Origin: Neobacillus cucumis
Lineage (GTDB): Bacteria; Bacillota; Bacilli; Bacillales_B; DSM-18226
Direction: 5' to 3'
Assembly (NCBI RefSeq): GCF_023715505.1
Contig: NZ_JAMBOH010000003.1
Coordinates: forward strand, 186,001 to 250,000
DNA length: 64,000 bases
In this document: in pieces, positions 9,028 to 18,500 of the stretch
Layout: each line of letters opens with the position of its first letter
How positions within the stretch are numbered: position 1 is the stretch's first letter
Notes under the pieces: model-generated
The model's database searches: none
What the model saw: the letters and a program-made list of their open reading frames with translations, nothing else
Told to the model about the DNA's origin: nothing
Position numbers and translations under genes: made by a program

Positions 9028-9474
9028 CGCACCTGTTCCCAGCACTTCCACTTTTTCTACAAATTCAAGTTTTCTTAGTTCCGTTAGCAAATCGTCAAGC
9101 GTTGTTATGATATTCGAAGTATTTAATGACAATGTCACATTGGCCCTGCCCTGAAGCGGAATCGTTTGGTGTATCGTCAGCACATTACATCCTGATAAGG
9201 CAACAACGCTTAACAAGTTGGACAACGTGCCTGAGCGATCTTCCAAATGAAAGAAAAGGGAAATGATCTTTTCCTTCTGAATTGTAGAAAAAGGAAAAAC
9301 AGTGTCCCTATATTTATAAAAGGCGCTTCTGCTTAGGTCCACTTTTAGAACGGCATCCGCAATCGAATCTGCTTTGCCTCTATCAAGCATTTCTTTCACT
9401 TCAATCGTTTTCTTCATCGCTTCCGGCAAAACATCCTCACGAACCAAGTAAAACTTTTTATCAAAATTATCCAT
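9025..9474 (-). CDS. pheB: ACT domain protein PheB
   Basis: The 149-residue protein lies between obg and pheA as in B. subtilis. An N-terminal helical part (about residues 1-68, [19 protein letters not shown] and [15 protein letters not shown]) precedes an ACT domain (about 70-145; [19 protein letters not shown] and GRANVTLSL). The family was once labelled chorismate mutase. The visible ACT fold suggests amino-acid sensing, probably phenylalanine, but no catalytic residues for mutase activity can be recognised. GAGGTAGAG precedes the ATG. It starts 30 bases after obg in the spo0B-obg-pheB unit. Confidence 0.88.
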   Translation of the reverse strand: MDNFDKKFYLVREDVLPEAMKKTIEVKEMLDRGKADSIADAVLKVDLSRSAFYKYRDTVFPFSTIQKEKIISLFFHLEDRSGTLSNLLSVVALSGCNVLTIHQTIPLQGRANVTLSLNTSNIITTLDDLLTELRKLEFVEKVEVLGTGA

Positions 9475-9504
9475 CTAAACTCTACCTCGTTCTTTTACGG
9501 AAAA

Positions 9505-10797
9505 CTACTCAATAAACTCAAATTCAAATTCTAACAGCCTAACAATATCCCCATCTTTTGCTCCTCTTTGTCTTAAGGCATCATCAACCCCAAAACCGCG
9601 CAGCTGACGCGCAAAACGGCGAACCGATTCTTCTCTTGAAAAGTCGGTCATCTTAAATAATCGTTCGAGCTTATCACCAGAGAGCACAAATGCACCATCC
9701 GGATCTCTTGTAATCGTAAAGGCATCTGGATCGGCCTCATGTTTATATAATACACGATGTACGCCAGTTACATCTTCCTCTTCGTGATCAAGAGGGAATT
9801 CTGGTGTTTGCTCGATTTTATCGGCTATCGCAAATAATAGGTCACGCAGGCCTTTTCGTGTTAGGGCTGAAATAGGGAAAATTGGATAATCCTCTTCTAA
9901 CTGCTCTTTAAACATTTCCAAGTGTTCCTCTGCATCCGGCATATCCATTTTATTCGCCACAATGATTTGTGGGCGCTCGGTCAATCTAAGGTTATATTCT
10001 TTTAACTCTTTGTTAATGGTCACAAAATCATCAAATGGATCTCTGCCTTCCGTTGCGGCCATATCAATGACGTGGACAATCACCCTTGTCCGCTCAATAT
10101 GCCGTAAAAACTGATGACCAAGTCCAACGCCTTCACTTGCACCTTCAATTAATCCCGGCAGGTCGGCCATAACAAAGCTTCGGCCATCTTCTGTTTCTAC
10201 CATGCCAAGATTAGGTACGATTGTTGTGAAGTGATATTCGGCAATCTTTGGTTTTGCCGATGACACGACAGATAATAATGTCGACTTCCCTACACTTGGA
10301 AATCCAACAAGACCAACATCAGCAAGCAGTTTTAATTCAAGAATGACATCACGCTCTTGCCCAGGCTCGCCATTCTCAGCAATCTCCGGAGCAGGATTTT
10401 GCGGGGTAGCAAACCGAGTATTTCCTCGCCCGCCACGGCCGCCCTTAGCAATGATGGCCTGTTGACCATGTTCTACTAAATCAGCGATGACCTCTTTTGT
10501 GGCAGCATCGATTACCACCGTTCCAGGCGGAACCTTGACAATCATATCGTGAGCGCCTCTGCCATGCATTCCCTTGGACATGCCATGTTCTCCGCGCTCT
10601 GCTTTGAAATGACGCTTATAACGGAAATCCATTAAGGTACGTAAGCCTTCATTGACCTCAAAGATAACATTTGCTCCTTTACCGCCATCTCCGCCGGCAG
10701 GACCCCCATTTGGTACATATTTTTCACGGCGAAAGGCCACCATCCCATTTCCGCCGTCTCCGCCTTTTACATATATTTTAACTTGATCGACAAACAT
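9505..10797 (-). CDS. obg: Obg GTPase (ribosome assembly, stress and sporulation)
   Basis: The 430-residue product has the three-domain Obg layout. A glycine-rich Obg fold (about 1-158, [18 protein letters not shown] and GGRGGRGN) is followed by the G domain (about 159-330, with [25 protein letters not shown] and the NKMD specificity motif). A C-terminal OCT domain follows (about 350-430, acidic tail EFEFEFIE). It acts in 50S assembly and is needed for Spo0A activation in B. subtilis. GGAGGA precedes the ATG. It follows spo0B closely. Confidence 0.97.
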   Translation of the reverse strand: MFVDQVKIYVKGGDGGNGMVAFRREKYVPNGGPAGGDGGKGANVIFEVNEGLRTLMDFRYKRHFKAERGEHGMSKGMHGRGAHDMIVKVPPGTVVIDAATKEVIADLVEHGQQAIIAKGGRGGRGNTRFATPQNPAPEIAENGEPGQERDVILELKLLADVGLVGFPSVGKSTLLSVVSSAKPKIAEYHFTTIVPNLGMVETEDGRSFVMADLPGLIEGASEGVGLGHQFLRHIERTRVIVHVIDMAATEGRDPFDDFVTINKELKEYNLRLTERPQIIVANKMDMPDAEEHLEMFKEQLEEDYPIFPISALTRKGLRDLLFAIADKIEQTPEFPLDHEEEDVTGVHRVLYKHEADPDAFTITRDPDGAFVLSGDKLERLFKMTDFSREESVRRFARQLRGFGVDDALRQRGAKDGDIVRLLEFEFEFIE

Positions 10798-10834
10798 CTA
10801 ATTCCTCCAGTCTTGCACAATAAATTAACTGATA

Positions 10835-11380
10835 TCACACCGAGTTATTTTTCACCATTGGCATAAATAACTCGAGGGAGAGTTCGGTTTCTGTAAATTC
10901 CTTAACGGACAAATCAACCGTTTTATCCGATAGGAAGATCTCCATCAGTTCTCTGTTACTTATTATCCCGCTAAAATCAAAAAAGAAACGAACTCCGTCT
11001 GCTTGCGGTTCAATTGTAATCGATAAATTATTTTCTTGAAATGGCTCGATCGCTTGATTCAAACTTTCAAAAAAGGTAGTTGTCCAATTTGTCACAGCGA
11101 GATCATTGATTTTTGAGGCATCTGAATCAAACAGCACCTCATATTCCAATCTAAAGGAAGGATTTTCCCAGTTAGATTTTAAGAGCAGCGCAGCAAATAA
11201 CGGCATATGTAAATTTGATAATTTTGTTTCATGCTGGGCCTCGATCACGATTTCGTCAATGACTTGTTTGGCCCGGTCAATCCGATTAAGGTCAAGATTT
11301 CCCTTTATCAGCTGCAGCTTATTTAACCAATCATGTCGTGAGTGCCTTAGCACCTTCACGATATCCCATTCTTTCCCCAT
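10835..11380 (-). CDS. spo0B: Spo0B sporulation phosphotransferase
   Basis: Spo0B moves phosphate from Spo0F~P to Spo0A in the sporulation phosphorelay. The diagnostic helix HSRHDWLNKLQLIKGN carries the phospho-accepting histidine (second His; residue 16 from the chosen start). ETKLSN and a divergent GHKL-like C-terminal half follow. The ATG at 11380 has GGGAG seven bases upstream and gives 181 residues. A GTG 30 bases earlier is possible but has a weak ribosome site. An extended -10 (TGATATACT, 11422-11429) lies upstream. It is probably first in the spo0B-obg-pheB unit. Confidence 0.92.
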   Translation of the reverse strand: MGKEWDIVKVLRHSRHDWLNKLQLIKGNLDLNRIDRAKQVIDEIVIEAQHETKLSNLHMPLFAALLLKSNWENPSFRLEYEVLFDSDASKINDLAVTNWTTTFFESLNQAIEPFQENNLSITIEPQADGVRFFFDFSGIISNRELMEIFLSDKTVDLSVKEFTETELSLELFMPMVKNNSV

Positions 11381-11543
11381 ATGTACACTCCCACATTTAA
11401 GTGTTGACACTGTTTCCTGTTAGTATATCAAAAAAACATACATGAGTAGACTTTTTTGTATAAGAAAAGTTTTTTAGAGGCAAAAAGAGCTTTCAAAGAA
11501 GATTATGGATGAGGATCTTTTATATAAAGACTTGTTAACTTGA

Positions 11544-11703
11544 CGTTGATTTCCGCTCCAGGTGCGAGCGGTTCGCGGGCGGTCCGGGGAGCCTCCTCGG
11601 GGCTGAAGCGCCTGTGGGGTCTCCCCAGCCCCTTACTCCCGCAGGAGTCTTCGCGCCTTCCGCTCCAATCAACATGCTATTAGTCAACAATAACCTTTAA
11701 CAC
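11544..11703. repeat. TGTTGATT-bounded GC-rich dispersed element, copy 2
   Basis: The element begins CGTTGATTTCCGCTCCAGG and its core ends CCGCTCCAATCAACATGCTA. Complementary GC-rich blocks in the interior (CGGTCCGGGGAGCCTCCTCG and GTGGGGTCTCCCCAGCCCC) would form a long stem-loop. It is the fuller of the two copies. Similar elements are common in Bacillus-type genomes. Confidence 0.8.
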
Positions 11704-11710
11704 AGCTGAT

Positions 11711-11748
11711 ACAAAAAGAAAACTCTAACCAATCAGGTTAGAGTTTTC
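11711..11748 (-). terminator. rplU-prp-rpmA operon terminator
   Basis: GAAAACTCTAACC and GGTTAGAGTTTTC form a perfect 13-bp stem with a 5-base loop, followed on the minus strand by TTTTT, 12 bases after the rpmA stop. Confidence 0.93.
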
Positions 11749-11760
11749 TGATGTTTTTTC

Positions 11761-12400
<640 letters not shown>

Positions 12401-12416
12401 CTATTTTCCCAACACC

Positions 12417-12725
12417 TTATGCGTTGATTTTTTCGATGACTACTTTAGTGTAAGGTTGACGATGACCTTGTTTCTTACGGTTGTTTTTCTTCGCTTTATA
12501 CTTGAAAACGATGATTTTCTTTTGACGGCCTTGCTTTTCAACTTTAGCTGTAACTGTAGCGCCAGCAACAACAGGGCTGCCAACTTTCACAGTTTCACCG
12601 CCAACGAAAAGAACCTTGTCAAAAGTAACTGTTTCACCAGCTTCAACATCTAGTTTTTCAATGTAGATAGCTTGGCCTTCTTCAACTTTCAATTGCTTAC
12701 CGCCAGTTTCGATAATTGCGTACAT
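12417..12725 (-). CDS. rplU: 50S ribosomal protein L21
   Basis: The product is 102 residues, identical in length to B. subtilis L21. It begins [17 protein letters not shown] after Met and ends with the conserved [26 protein letters not shown] sits 8 bases upstream of the ATG at 12725; the GTG nine bases earlier is part of the ribosome site. It is the first gene of the L21-Prp-L27 operon, preceded by an L21 leader. Confidence 0.98.
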   Translation of the reverse strand: MYAIIETGGKQLKVEEGQAIYIEKLDVEAGETVTFDKVLFVGGETVKVGSPVVAGATVTAKVEKQGRQKKIIVFKYKAKKNNRKKQGHRQPYTKVVIEKINA

Positions 12726-12838
12726 GAACTGCACCTCCTTATAAACTCAGACTCGCCAAATACAGGCGCTTATGCGTAAAGCAAAAGGCTTACTACCTGC
12801 ACTGTGCGGTTGTAGCACGGGTGCGCTACAAACATAAC
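12726..12838 (-). promoter_or_regulatory. L21 leader RNA
   Basis: The untranslated leader of rplU contains a strong hairpin (12811-12830, TGTAGCGC-ACCC-GTGCTACA on the minus strand). The conserved-looking segments CCGCACAGTGCAGG and GCGCCTGTATTTGGCGAG come just before the ribosome site. This matches the place and general build of the known Firmicute ribosomal L21 leader. I infer autoregulation by L21 but could not align it to a covariance model. Confidence 0.7.
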
Positions 12839-12844
12839 ATTAAG

Positions 12845-12874
12845 ATACTAACATAGTTTAATTGAATATGTCAA
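12845..12874 (-). promoter_or_regulatory. Sigma-A promoter of rplU
   Basis: On the minus strand TTGACA (12869-12874) and TAGTAT (12845-12850) are separated by 18 bp, placing the start of transcription near 12838, just ahead of the L21 leader hairpin. Confidence 0.7.
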
Positions 12875-12897
12875 TACCAATTTGGTTACTTCATAGG

Positions 12898-14358
12898 TCA
12901 GTGAAGTTCTTTTTGAGAGAGTTCCTTCACATCTCCAAACTGCTTCAGCTGATAAAAATGGGGTAAAGTATGCTGTAGCGTAAAATATAGTTTAAGATGG
13001 AGAAGTTCTTCTTCTAATACCTCTCTATGGGCCTCATTTTCCCCGAGAAGTGCCTCCTTTACCTCTGGAGTTGTCTCTACAAGGATGGCCTCAAAATCGG
13101 CGTTGCGGTGCTCTAACAGCTCTCTCTCAAGCCGGAAGGCAACCGTTTCTGGACTAAGTATACGGCCTGTGCCTTCACAGACCGGGCATTTAACCTTAAG
13201 GGCTTCTGATAAGGCAACCTTTGTCTTTTTCCTTGTCAGCTGGAGAATGCCAAGTTCTGTAAACCCAATGATTTTTGTTCTTTTCTCATCCCTGCTTAAT
13301 GCTAATTCGACTGTACCGAGAATGGTTTGCTTGTCCTCTTCCCGGATCATATCAATAAAATCGATCAAAACAATTCCGCCAATATCACGGAGACGAAGCT
13401 GTCTGACGATTTCTTTTGCCGCGAGTTGATTGGTTTTGAGGACCGTTTCCTGATAATCCACCTTACCAGAAAATTTCCCTGTGTTGACATCGATAATCGT
13501 TAATGCTTCGGTCTCATCAAAAATAAGGTAGGCCCCATGATCAAGCCAGACAATCCTCTTCAGAGCTTTGTCAATTTCATGTTCCACTTTGCTGCTAGAA
13601 AAAATATTTTCCTTACCATTGTAATAAGTAAGGATGACGTTGTCGTTTACTGATTCGAGTAATTTTTTTAGGGAAATATCGTCAACGATAATTTCCCCCG
13701 TTTTCATCCTTGCCGCTTGCGCGCTGATCATTTCAATAAAGGTGTCTTTTTGAAAAAGTAACCCGGGCTTTTTTAAGGCTGACGCTTTTTGTAATAGTTC
13801 TTGATACTGTTCTCTTAGGGTATGTAGTTCAGCGGCGATCTCCTCTTCTGTACTATAAATCGCTGAGGTCCGGAAGATCAGCCCTTCTTCTTCCGTTTTT
13901 AATTTGCTTCCGATTTGACGCAATGCCGTTTTCTTCGATTCATTAGCAATTTTCTTAGATACCGCCACATATCGTCCCTGTGGCATATAAACGAGGTGAT
14001 TTCCCTCGATCTCAATGATTCCGTTAACTTTTGGGCCTTTGGTGCCTGTTGCATCCTTCTCGACCTGTACGAGCATTTTTTCACCTTGATGAACAAAGGA
14101 GGTGACGTTTTTTTGTTTTTCTGTTGATTGAACATATGATGGGAGCACATTTCGGTTTAAATAAGCGTTTTTCTCCTCGCCGATATCAATGAAGGCTGCG
14201 TTCATACCGGGCAGTACCTTTGTAACGGTCCCCCAATAAATATTGCCGACCAGCGAGCGATGTTCAGGTCGGTCAATGACAATATTTTCAACACGGTTAT
14301 TTCTCAGATAAGCAAATCGCTTTTCCCGTGAATGATAGTTGACAATTAATGTTTCCAC
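12898..14358 (-). CDS. rng: Ribonuclease E/G family endoribonuclease
   Basis: The product is about 486 residues, the size of RNase G. An N-terminal S1-like region (about 30-125; GNIYWGTVTKVLPGMNAAFIDIG) precedes the RNase H-like and DNase I-like parts. The acidic catalytic site appears as TIIDVNTGKF and VLIDFIDM. The zinc-link is CPVCEGTG. RNase E/G enzymes cut single-stranded A/U-rich RNA and mature rRNA. B. subtilis lacks this gene and uses RNase Y and J. The GTG at 14358 has TGAGG about 9 bases upstream; a GTG 15 bases earlier is an alternative. It lies between spoIVFB and rplU. Confidence 0.93.
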   Translation of the reverse strand: METLIVNYHSREKRFAYLRNNRVENIVIDRPEHRSLVGNIYWGTVTKVLPGMNAAFIDIGEEKNAYLNRNVLPSYVQSTEKQKNVTSFVHQGEKMLVQVEKDATGTKGPKVNGIIEIEGNHLVYMPQGRYVAVSKKIANESKKTALRQIGSKLKTEEEGLIFRTSAIYSTEEEIAAELHTLREQYQELLQKASALKKPGLLFQKDTFIEMISAQAARMKTGEIIVDDISLKKLLESVNDNVILTYYNGKENIFSSSKVEHEIDKALKRIVWLDHGAYLIFDETEALTIIDVNTGKFSGKVDYQETVLKTNQLAAKEIVRQLRLRDIGGIVLIDFIDMIREEDKQTILGTVELALSRDEKRTKIIGFTELGILQLTRKKTKVALSEALKVKCPVCEGTGRILSPETVAFRLERELLEHRNADFEAILVETTPEVKEALLGENEAHREVLEEELLHLKLYFTLQHTLPHFYQLKQFGDVKELSQKELH

Positions 14359-14399
14359 TTGAGGCGTCCTCACTTTACAAGCTTTCTTAAAATCACAGA

Positions 14400-14435
14400 A
14401 GAAGCGCTCGTTACCGAAGCGCTTCTCTCATTTTT
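14400..14435. terminator. Hairpin between spoIVFB and rng
   Basis: AGAAGCGCT and AGCGCTTCT form a 9-bp stem, followed on the plus strand by a T-rich run. On the minus strand the following bases are less U-rich, so it may only attenuate spoIVFB-to-rng readthrough. Confidence 0.55.
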
Positions 14436-14446
14436 CTTATTATACC

Positions 14447-15316
14447 CTAATAGTATGAAAAAAGTAGGTCGCTGATTTTATCGGTCAGCCGTTTTTCGGA
14501 AAAATAGGCATGCAGGAGCTCGTTTTCATCCAGTTTCCCGGTTTCCCGTCCATCTGCTTCCACAATAATCGGATGCTTGCAGCCACGCTGAAATTTTTCG
14601 AGCACATGAATCAACAAATCCTCTTCATTCGCCTGGATGGGCTTCAGGTTATCAAGGGTAGCCTTTTTCCCGTAATAGCGCTCAAGTAAAAACCTCATAA
14701 AGATATAGCGGCGCTGCTTCCATTCATGGTAAAGCGAGAAAAACAAGAAGATGATCACAACCCAAACATTCAAATGCAAAGGGGCTGTTACTAAAATACT
14801 CACGGAAAACAAGCTCAAACAGCAAAGTGAAATCAGTAATGTCAGCTGATGTGCCCTTGGAAAAGAATCCTTTAATGATAGCAGTAAAAATACCAGCTTC
14901 CCCCCATCAAGCGGCCAAACTGGGAATAAGTTAAAAACGAAGATCATTGCATTATAATTGATAAAAAGGTGTAATAAATCTTCTGAGAGCAGCTGAAATG
15001 AAAATAAGACATAAGCGAGCCCGACCATCCAGACATGCTGCAGCGGCCCGGCAAGCACCACAATCATCTCTTCCTTTAACGGACGGTTACCGTGCTCATC
15101 CATTTCAGCTACCCCTCCAAATGGAAGCAGGGAAATTTTTTTAATCCTCCAGGAAAAAAAAGAAGCCGCAGCAGCATGCCCCATCTCGTGGATGAAAATA
15201 ATTCCTAGCAGCAACAAGACTTCAAGGAAATGGGCTGTAGCAATCGATAATGCAATCACAATCCACAACAACGGATGGATTGAAACCAGTCTTAGAAGTG
15301 TAATAGTCCTATTCAA
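14447..15316 (-). CDS. spoIVFB: SpoIVFB site-2 intramembrane protease (pro-sigma-K processing)
   Basis: This 289-residue polytopic metalloprotease of the S2P family cleaves pro-sigma-K in the mother cell. Zinc ligands are visible as HEMGH (residues about 43-47) and Asp in FPVWPLDGG. NRPLKEEMIVVLAGPLQH and a C-terminal CBS-like cytoplasmic part (GCKHPIIVEADG) match the family. The start is a TTG that overlaps the spoIVFA stop by 8 bases, with AGGTGA six bases upstream, implying translational coupling. Several membrane segments occupy residues about 10-205. Confidence 0.96.
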   Translation of the reverse strand: MNRTITLLRLVSIHPLLWIVIALSIATAHFLEVLLLLGIIFIHEMGHAAAASFFSWRIKKISLLPFGGVAEMDEHGNRPLKEEMIVVLAGPLQHVWMVGLAYVLFSFQLLSEDLLHLFINYNAMIFVFNLFPVWPLDGGKLVFLLLSLKDSFPRAHQLTLLISLCCLSLFSVSILVTAPLHLNVWVVIIFLFFSLYHEWKQRRYIFMRFLLERYYGKKATLDNLKPIQANEEDLLIHVLEKFQRGCKHPIIVEADGRETGKLDENELLHAYFSEKRLTDKISDLLFSYY

Positions 15317-16109
15317 AGCGGATCACCTGAATCGGATCAATAAAATTGTCGTTCTTTTTAATGGCAAAATAGTATTGGCCTTTTGTCTTATCTTCCCCCG
15401 CAGAGGCAGAAACTGTTCCAACTACGGTTCTCTTATCAACGTACTCATACAATTTCACCTTAACGTCGTCCAAATTCCCGTACCATGTTTCAGATTTATC
15501 CGAGTGCTGGATAATGACGGTTTTTCCGATCCCTTCTTTTACACCTGCAAAAGTAACCAGCCCATCATTAATCGCCTGGACCGCGGCGTCCTTGGTGGTT
15601 TCAATCATGATTCCCTGACCATTTTTTTGAAAGTTTTCAAGAATTTTTCCCATTGCCGGGACTGATAAATTCTGATTCTCTGCCACTGATTTTTGATCAG
15701 AGGATTTATCTTCAGCAAAAGGCAGCAGCGCTAATGGTTTACCGAACTTCTCCTCATACCAATTGGATACCACGGCAAACTTAAAGTCCTTGTCCATTTG
15801 GCTTGTAACAAAGTCTCTAGCCGGCTCCAGTTTTACTGTATGATTACGGAATAAAATAGCAACGGCTAAGAAAAGAAGCGCTGAGGCCAGGATTTTGAAA
15901 AAGAACACTTCTTTTTTAAAGAGTGGATGCCCCGCATCATCACCTCCATCCACGGAAGGACTCGTGTACTTAAAATCATAATGCTCATCATCACCCGGCC
16001 AAGTTATTTGGCGTCCAGGACTTTTTGAATTTGAATTTGAATTGTTACCCTGTTCTTTTTTTCTTTTGGCGATTCGCCGCCGTATTTCTTCCGGTGTAGA
16101 CCGCGCCAT
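15309..16109 (-). CDS. spoIVFA: SpoIVFA, regulator of the SpoIVFB protease
   Basis: The 266-residue membrane protein holds SpoIVFB inactive until the forespore signal arrives. A basic N-terminus (STPEEIRRRIAKRKKEQG) and a single membrane segment at about 71-88 (FFFKILASALLFLAVAILF) are followed by an extracytoplasmic part with a degenerate LytM/peptidase-M23-like domain (about 160-260; GIMIETTKDAAVQAINDG, GKTVIIQHSD). That domain lacks the zinc histidines of active LytM, as usual for SpoIVFA. It is coupled to spoIVFB. Confidence 0.93.
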   Translation of the reverse strand: MARSTPEEIRRRIAKRKKEQGNNSNSNSKSPGRQITWPGDDEHYDFKYTSPSVDGGDDAGHPLFKKEVFFFKILASALLFLAVAILFRNHTVKLEPARDFVTSQMDKDFKFAVVSNWYEEKFGKPLALLPFAEDKSSDQKSVAENQNLSVPAMGKILENFQKNGQGIMIETTKDAAVQAINDGLVTFAGVKEGIGKTVIIQHSDKSETWYGNLDDVKVKLYEYVDKRTVVGTVSASAGEDKTKGQYYFAIKKNDNFIDPIQVIRFE

Positions 16110-16177
16110 ACCCCATCAACCCTTTTCCTACTTTTTTGTACAAGTTTATGTGCGAGGAAGGATGAGTATGACAACAT

Positions 16178-16212
16178 TAAAAAGCCTGTCCGCAATTAAA
16201 TGCGGACAGGCT
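16178..16212 (-). terminator. mre-min cluster terminator
   Basis: AGCCTGTCCGCA and TGCGGACAGGCT form a perfect 12-bp stem with a 6-base loop, followed on the minus strand by TTTTTAATG. It lies 138 bases beyond the minD stop, after a dispersed repeat. Confidence 0.92.
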
Positions 16213-16234
16213 CTTGTTATACTTTGATTACTGC

Positions 16235-16352
16235 CTAGCTACAGCGCCTAGGGGCTCGGGGTCATAAGCCAACCCGTCAAGAAGGCTAAAGAACAGCCTT
16301 CTCGCCGGCTCGTCTTATGCCTGTCGCCCCTGGTCAAGGCGCTTCCGCTTTA
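16235..16352. repeat. AAAGCGGAAGCG-type dispersed element abutting minD
   Basis: Read on the minus strand it begins AAAGCGGAAGCGCCTTGACC and ends GGCGCTGTAGCTAG, the same ends as the short copy at 7694. Its interior can fold into a long stem (CATAAGACGAGCC pairing with GGTTGGCTTATG, and GAAGGCT with AGCCTTC). Its edge includes the minD TAA. Confidence 0.8.
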
Positions 16353-17153
16353 TCTGACACCAAAAAACTTTTTAAGTTTAGTAAAAACACCTTTGTTTGC
16401 ATCCTCAAGCGACTGAAGCGGAATGGATTCACCAAGAATTCTCCTGGCAATATTCCGGTAGGCAATTGATGCCTTGCTATTTGGATTTAACGCAATCGGT
16501 TCGCCGTGATTAGAGGCTTTAATAACCTCTTCATCATCGGCAACAATGCCAATCAACTCAATGGATAAATGCTGGGTGATTTCATCAATATCAAGCATAT
16601 CCCCAGTCTTCATCATATGATTGCGAATCCGGTTGACCACTAATTTAGGCGCTTCCATATTATTCTGTTTTTCTAAGAGACCAATAATTCGGTCGGCATC
16701 ACGAACAGCAGATACCTCAGGCGTTGTCACGACAATCGCTTTATCGGCACCGGCCACTGCATTTTGAAAGCCCTGCTCAATCCCGGCTGGGCAATCAATA
16801 ATAATATAATCATAGTCTTGCTTTAATTCGATCATTAATTCTTTCATTTGTTCCGGTGTTACTGCTGATTTATCAACCGTTTGTGCAGCTGGAAGTAAAT
16901 ATAATAAGCCGTCAAACCGTTTATCTTTGACCAAGGCCTGATGGATTTTACATCTTTTTTCTACAACATCCACCAGGTCATAAATAATCCTGTTCTCTAA
17001 ACCCATTACTACATCCAAATTTCGAAGACCGATGTCTGTATCTACTAAGCATACCTTTTTTCCTTGAAGGGCCAAAGAAGTCCCAATATTAGCAGAAGTC
17101 GTGGTTTTTCCCACTCCGCCCTTACCGGATGTAATTACGATTGCCTCTCCCAC
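16350..17153 (-). CDS. minD: Septum-site determining ATPase MinD
   Basis: The 267-residue product has the deviant Walker A GKGGVGKTT (residues about 10-18), switch regions VDTDIGLRNLD and IIIDCPAGIEQG, and the C-terminal amphipathic membrane-targeting helix FTKLKKFFGVR. It recruits MinC to block Z-rings at the poles. GTG start, AAGGGGG upstream, following minC by one base. The stop codon lies at the edge of a dispersed repeat. Confidence 0.97.
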   Translation of the reverse strand: MGEAIVITSGKGGVGKTTTSANIGTSLALQGKKVCLVDTDIGLRNLDVVMGLENRIIYDLVDVVEKRCKIHQALVKDKRFDGLLYLLPAAQTVDKSAVTPEQMKELMIELKQDYDYIIIDCPAGIEQGFQNAVAGADKAIVVTTPEVSAVRDADRIIGLLEKQNNMEAPKLVVNRIRNHMMKTGDMLDIDEITQHLSIELIGIVADDEEVIKASNHGEPIALNPNSKASIAYRNIARRILGESIPLQSLEDANKGVFTKLKKFFGVR

Positions 17154-17154
17154 C

Positions 17155-17835
17155 TTAATGTCCCCCTTCGAATCTGTTTAAATTAGGCCTTAATTGAACT
17201 AAAACTTGTAATCTATCAACAATGATTTTCCGGTCCTCATTTATGTAAGCACATTCCATTTCCCGCGGTTCATTGTTTTCGGCATGATCGGGTGCGCGAT
17301 TAATTTGATCACTAATCCTGAGCTGAGATGGTTTCATACTAGACGCAGCAATTACAGCTTCCTCATTTCCAAAGCAGCCGGCATGTGCAACACCTTTTAA
17401 TGTTCCCATTACAAAAATATTTCCACCAGCAATAATCGTTCCTCCAGGGTTAACATCGCCGATCAATAATAAATCACCAGGGGCTTCTAGGACTTGCCCT
17501 GATCGAATAATTTTAGAAACAGTCATGACCTCATTTTCAGTCATTTGTTGTTTTGCTTCTTCGAGCGTCATAACATTCGAAACAATATCATCGACAACCA
17601 AGTTTCTTTTTTGGAGAATTAACTCTTTTAACTCTTCATGCTGCTCTAAGGATAAATAGCGGTTGCCGACGTTTACTTTTACAGAAATTAAATTGCGCTC
17701 GTCCTGTGTCCGGGAGTTTGCTGATAGCTTTTGATCCAGTTCCTTTTTTAGTTCCTCATAGGAACATGTATCGTCAAGATGAAGGACAAGGCCTTCCTTC
17801 GTACCCTTTATTGTAACATTTTGCCGCTTTTTCAT
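17155..17835 (-). CDS. minC: Septum-site determining protein MinC
   Basis: MinC is the FtsZ-assembly inhibitor partner of MinD. The 226-residue protein has an N-terminal FtsZ-binding domain (about 1-100) and a C-terminal beta-helix (about 105-220) with the glycine-rich turns [42 protein letters not shown] and AYINEDRKI typical of MinC. It precedes minD closely, after a hairpin-containing gap from mreD. Confidence 0.96.
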   Translation of the reverse strand: MKKRQNVTIKGTKEGLVLHLDDTCSYEELKKELDQKLSANSRTQDERNLISVKVNVGNRYLSLEQHEELKELILQKRNLVVDDIVSNVMTLEEAKQQMTENEVMTVSKIIRSGQVLEAPGDLLLIGDVNPGGTIIAGGNIFVMGTLKGVAHAGCFGNEEAVIAASSMKPSQLRISDQINRAPDHAENNEPREMECAYINEDRKIIVDRLQVLVQLRPNLNRFEGGH

Positions 17836-17871
17836 GGAGATTTTTTCACCTCATAATAAGAAAACAATTTA

Positions 17872-17898
17872 GGAATAGGAGTCCTATGGTCCTATTCC
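17872..17898. other. Hairpin in the mreD-minC spacer
   Basis: GGAATAGGA and TCCTATTCC form a perfect 9-bp stem with a 9-base loop, about 37 bases upstream of minC. On the minus strand it is followed by TAAATTGTTTTC, a poor U-run. It may be a partial terminator or attenuator separating mreBCD from minCD. Confidence 0.55.
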
Positions 17899-17979
17899 AA
17901 TTCAAAATATACAGACATTTAATAGAAATTCGACATGAGGGGTCCATTCTCCTCTTTTAAAAAGAAATCAAGTTTAAGA

Positions 17980-18498
17980 CTAATCAGCCCGCATTGCATC
18001 CATATGTTTTTCGAACAACCTTTTTAATGGATATCCCGTAATGAGCACGAATAGCGCATTTAAGATAAGCGTTGGGTAAAAGCGCAAATTAATAAAACTC
18101 TTAAAATCAATGTCCGTCACATCGATCAGATGGTCCATTTCATATACGCCCACTTCTAATAAAGCAATCCCTACGATCGTTATGAGAAGGGCAACAATAA
18201 AATTATTTTGCAGGATATTCAAGATTTTGGACGTAAGATAGGCAACAAACGGAAAAAGGAAAAGGTAAATTCCAATAATTTCAATGTAAACAATATCATA
18301 CAAAAGCCCAAAGATGGCTGCATAAATAATTCCTTGTTTCTTGCTTACAAAAATAGTCAAAAACAATAAAGCAGCAAACAGAAAGTGAGGAGCAATTATT
18401 TTGCTTTGACCAAAAAGATCTTCTGGGACATATTGAACATATAAGCTTTCCAAAATAAATAATAGCAGAAACAAAAGAGGGAGAAGGAATCTTTTCAC
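17980..18498 (-). CDS. mreD: Rod shape-determining protein MreD
   Basis: The 172-residue integral membrane protein has about five hydrophobic segments and the family pattern FLLPLLFLLLFILESLY, GIIYAAIFGLLYDIVY and a basic C-terminus (PLKRLFEKHMD). It is part of the elongasome with MreB, MreC and RodA. GTG start with GGGGGAG upstream, immediately after mreC. Confidence 0.93.
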   Translation of the reverse strand: MKRFLLPLLFLLLFILESLYVQYVPEDLFGQSKIIAPHFLFAALLFLTIFVSKKQGIIYAAIFGLLYDIVYIEIIGIYLFLFPFVAYLTSKILNILQNNFIVALLITIVGIALLEVGVYEMDHLIDVTDIDFKSFINLRFYPTLILNALFVLITGYPLKRLFEKHMDAMRAD

Positions 18499-18500
18499 GA

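Larger units (their letters stand above)
11381..11760. other. Spacer between spo0B and rpmA
   Basis: This 380-bp stretch holds the spo0B promoter region near 11422, an AT-rich part (11430-11540), the second TGTTGATT-type repeat (11544-11703) and the rpmA terminator. I see no additional gene. Confidence 0.7.
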
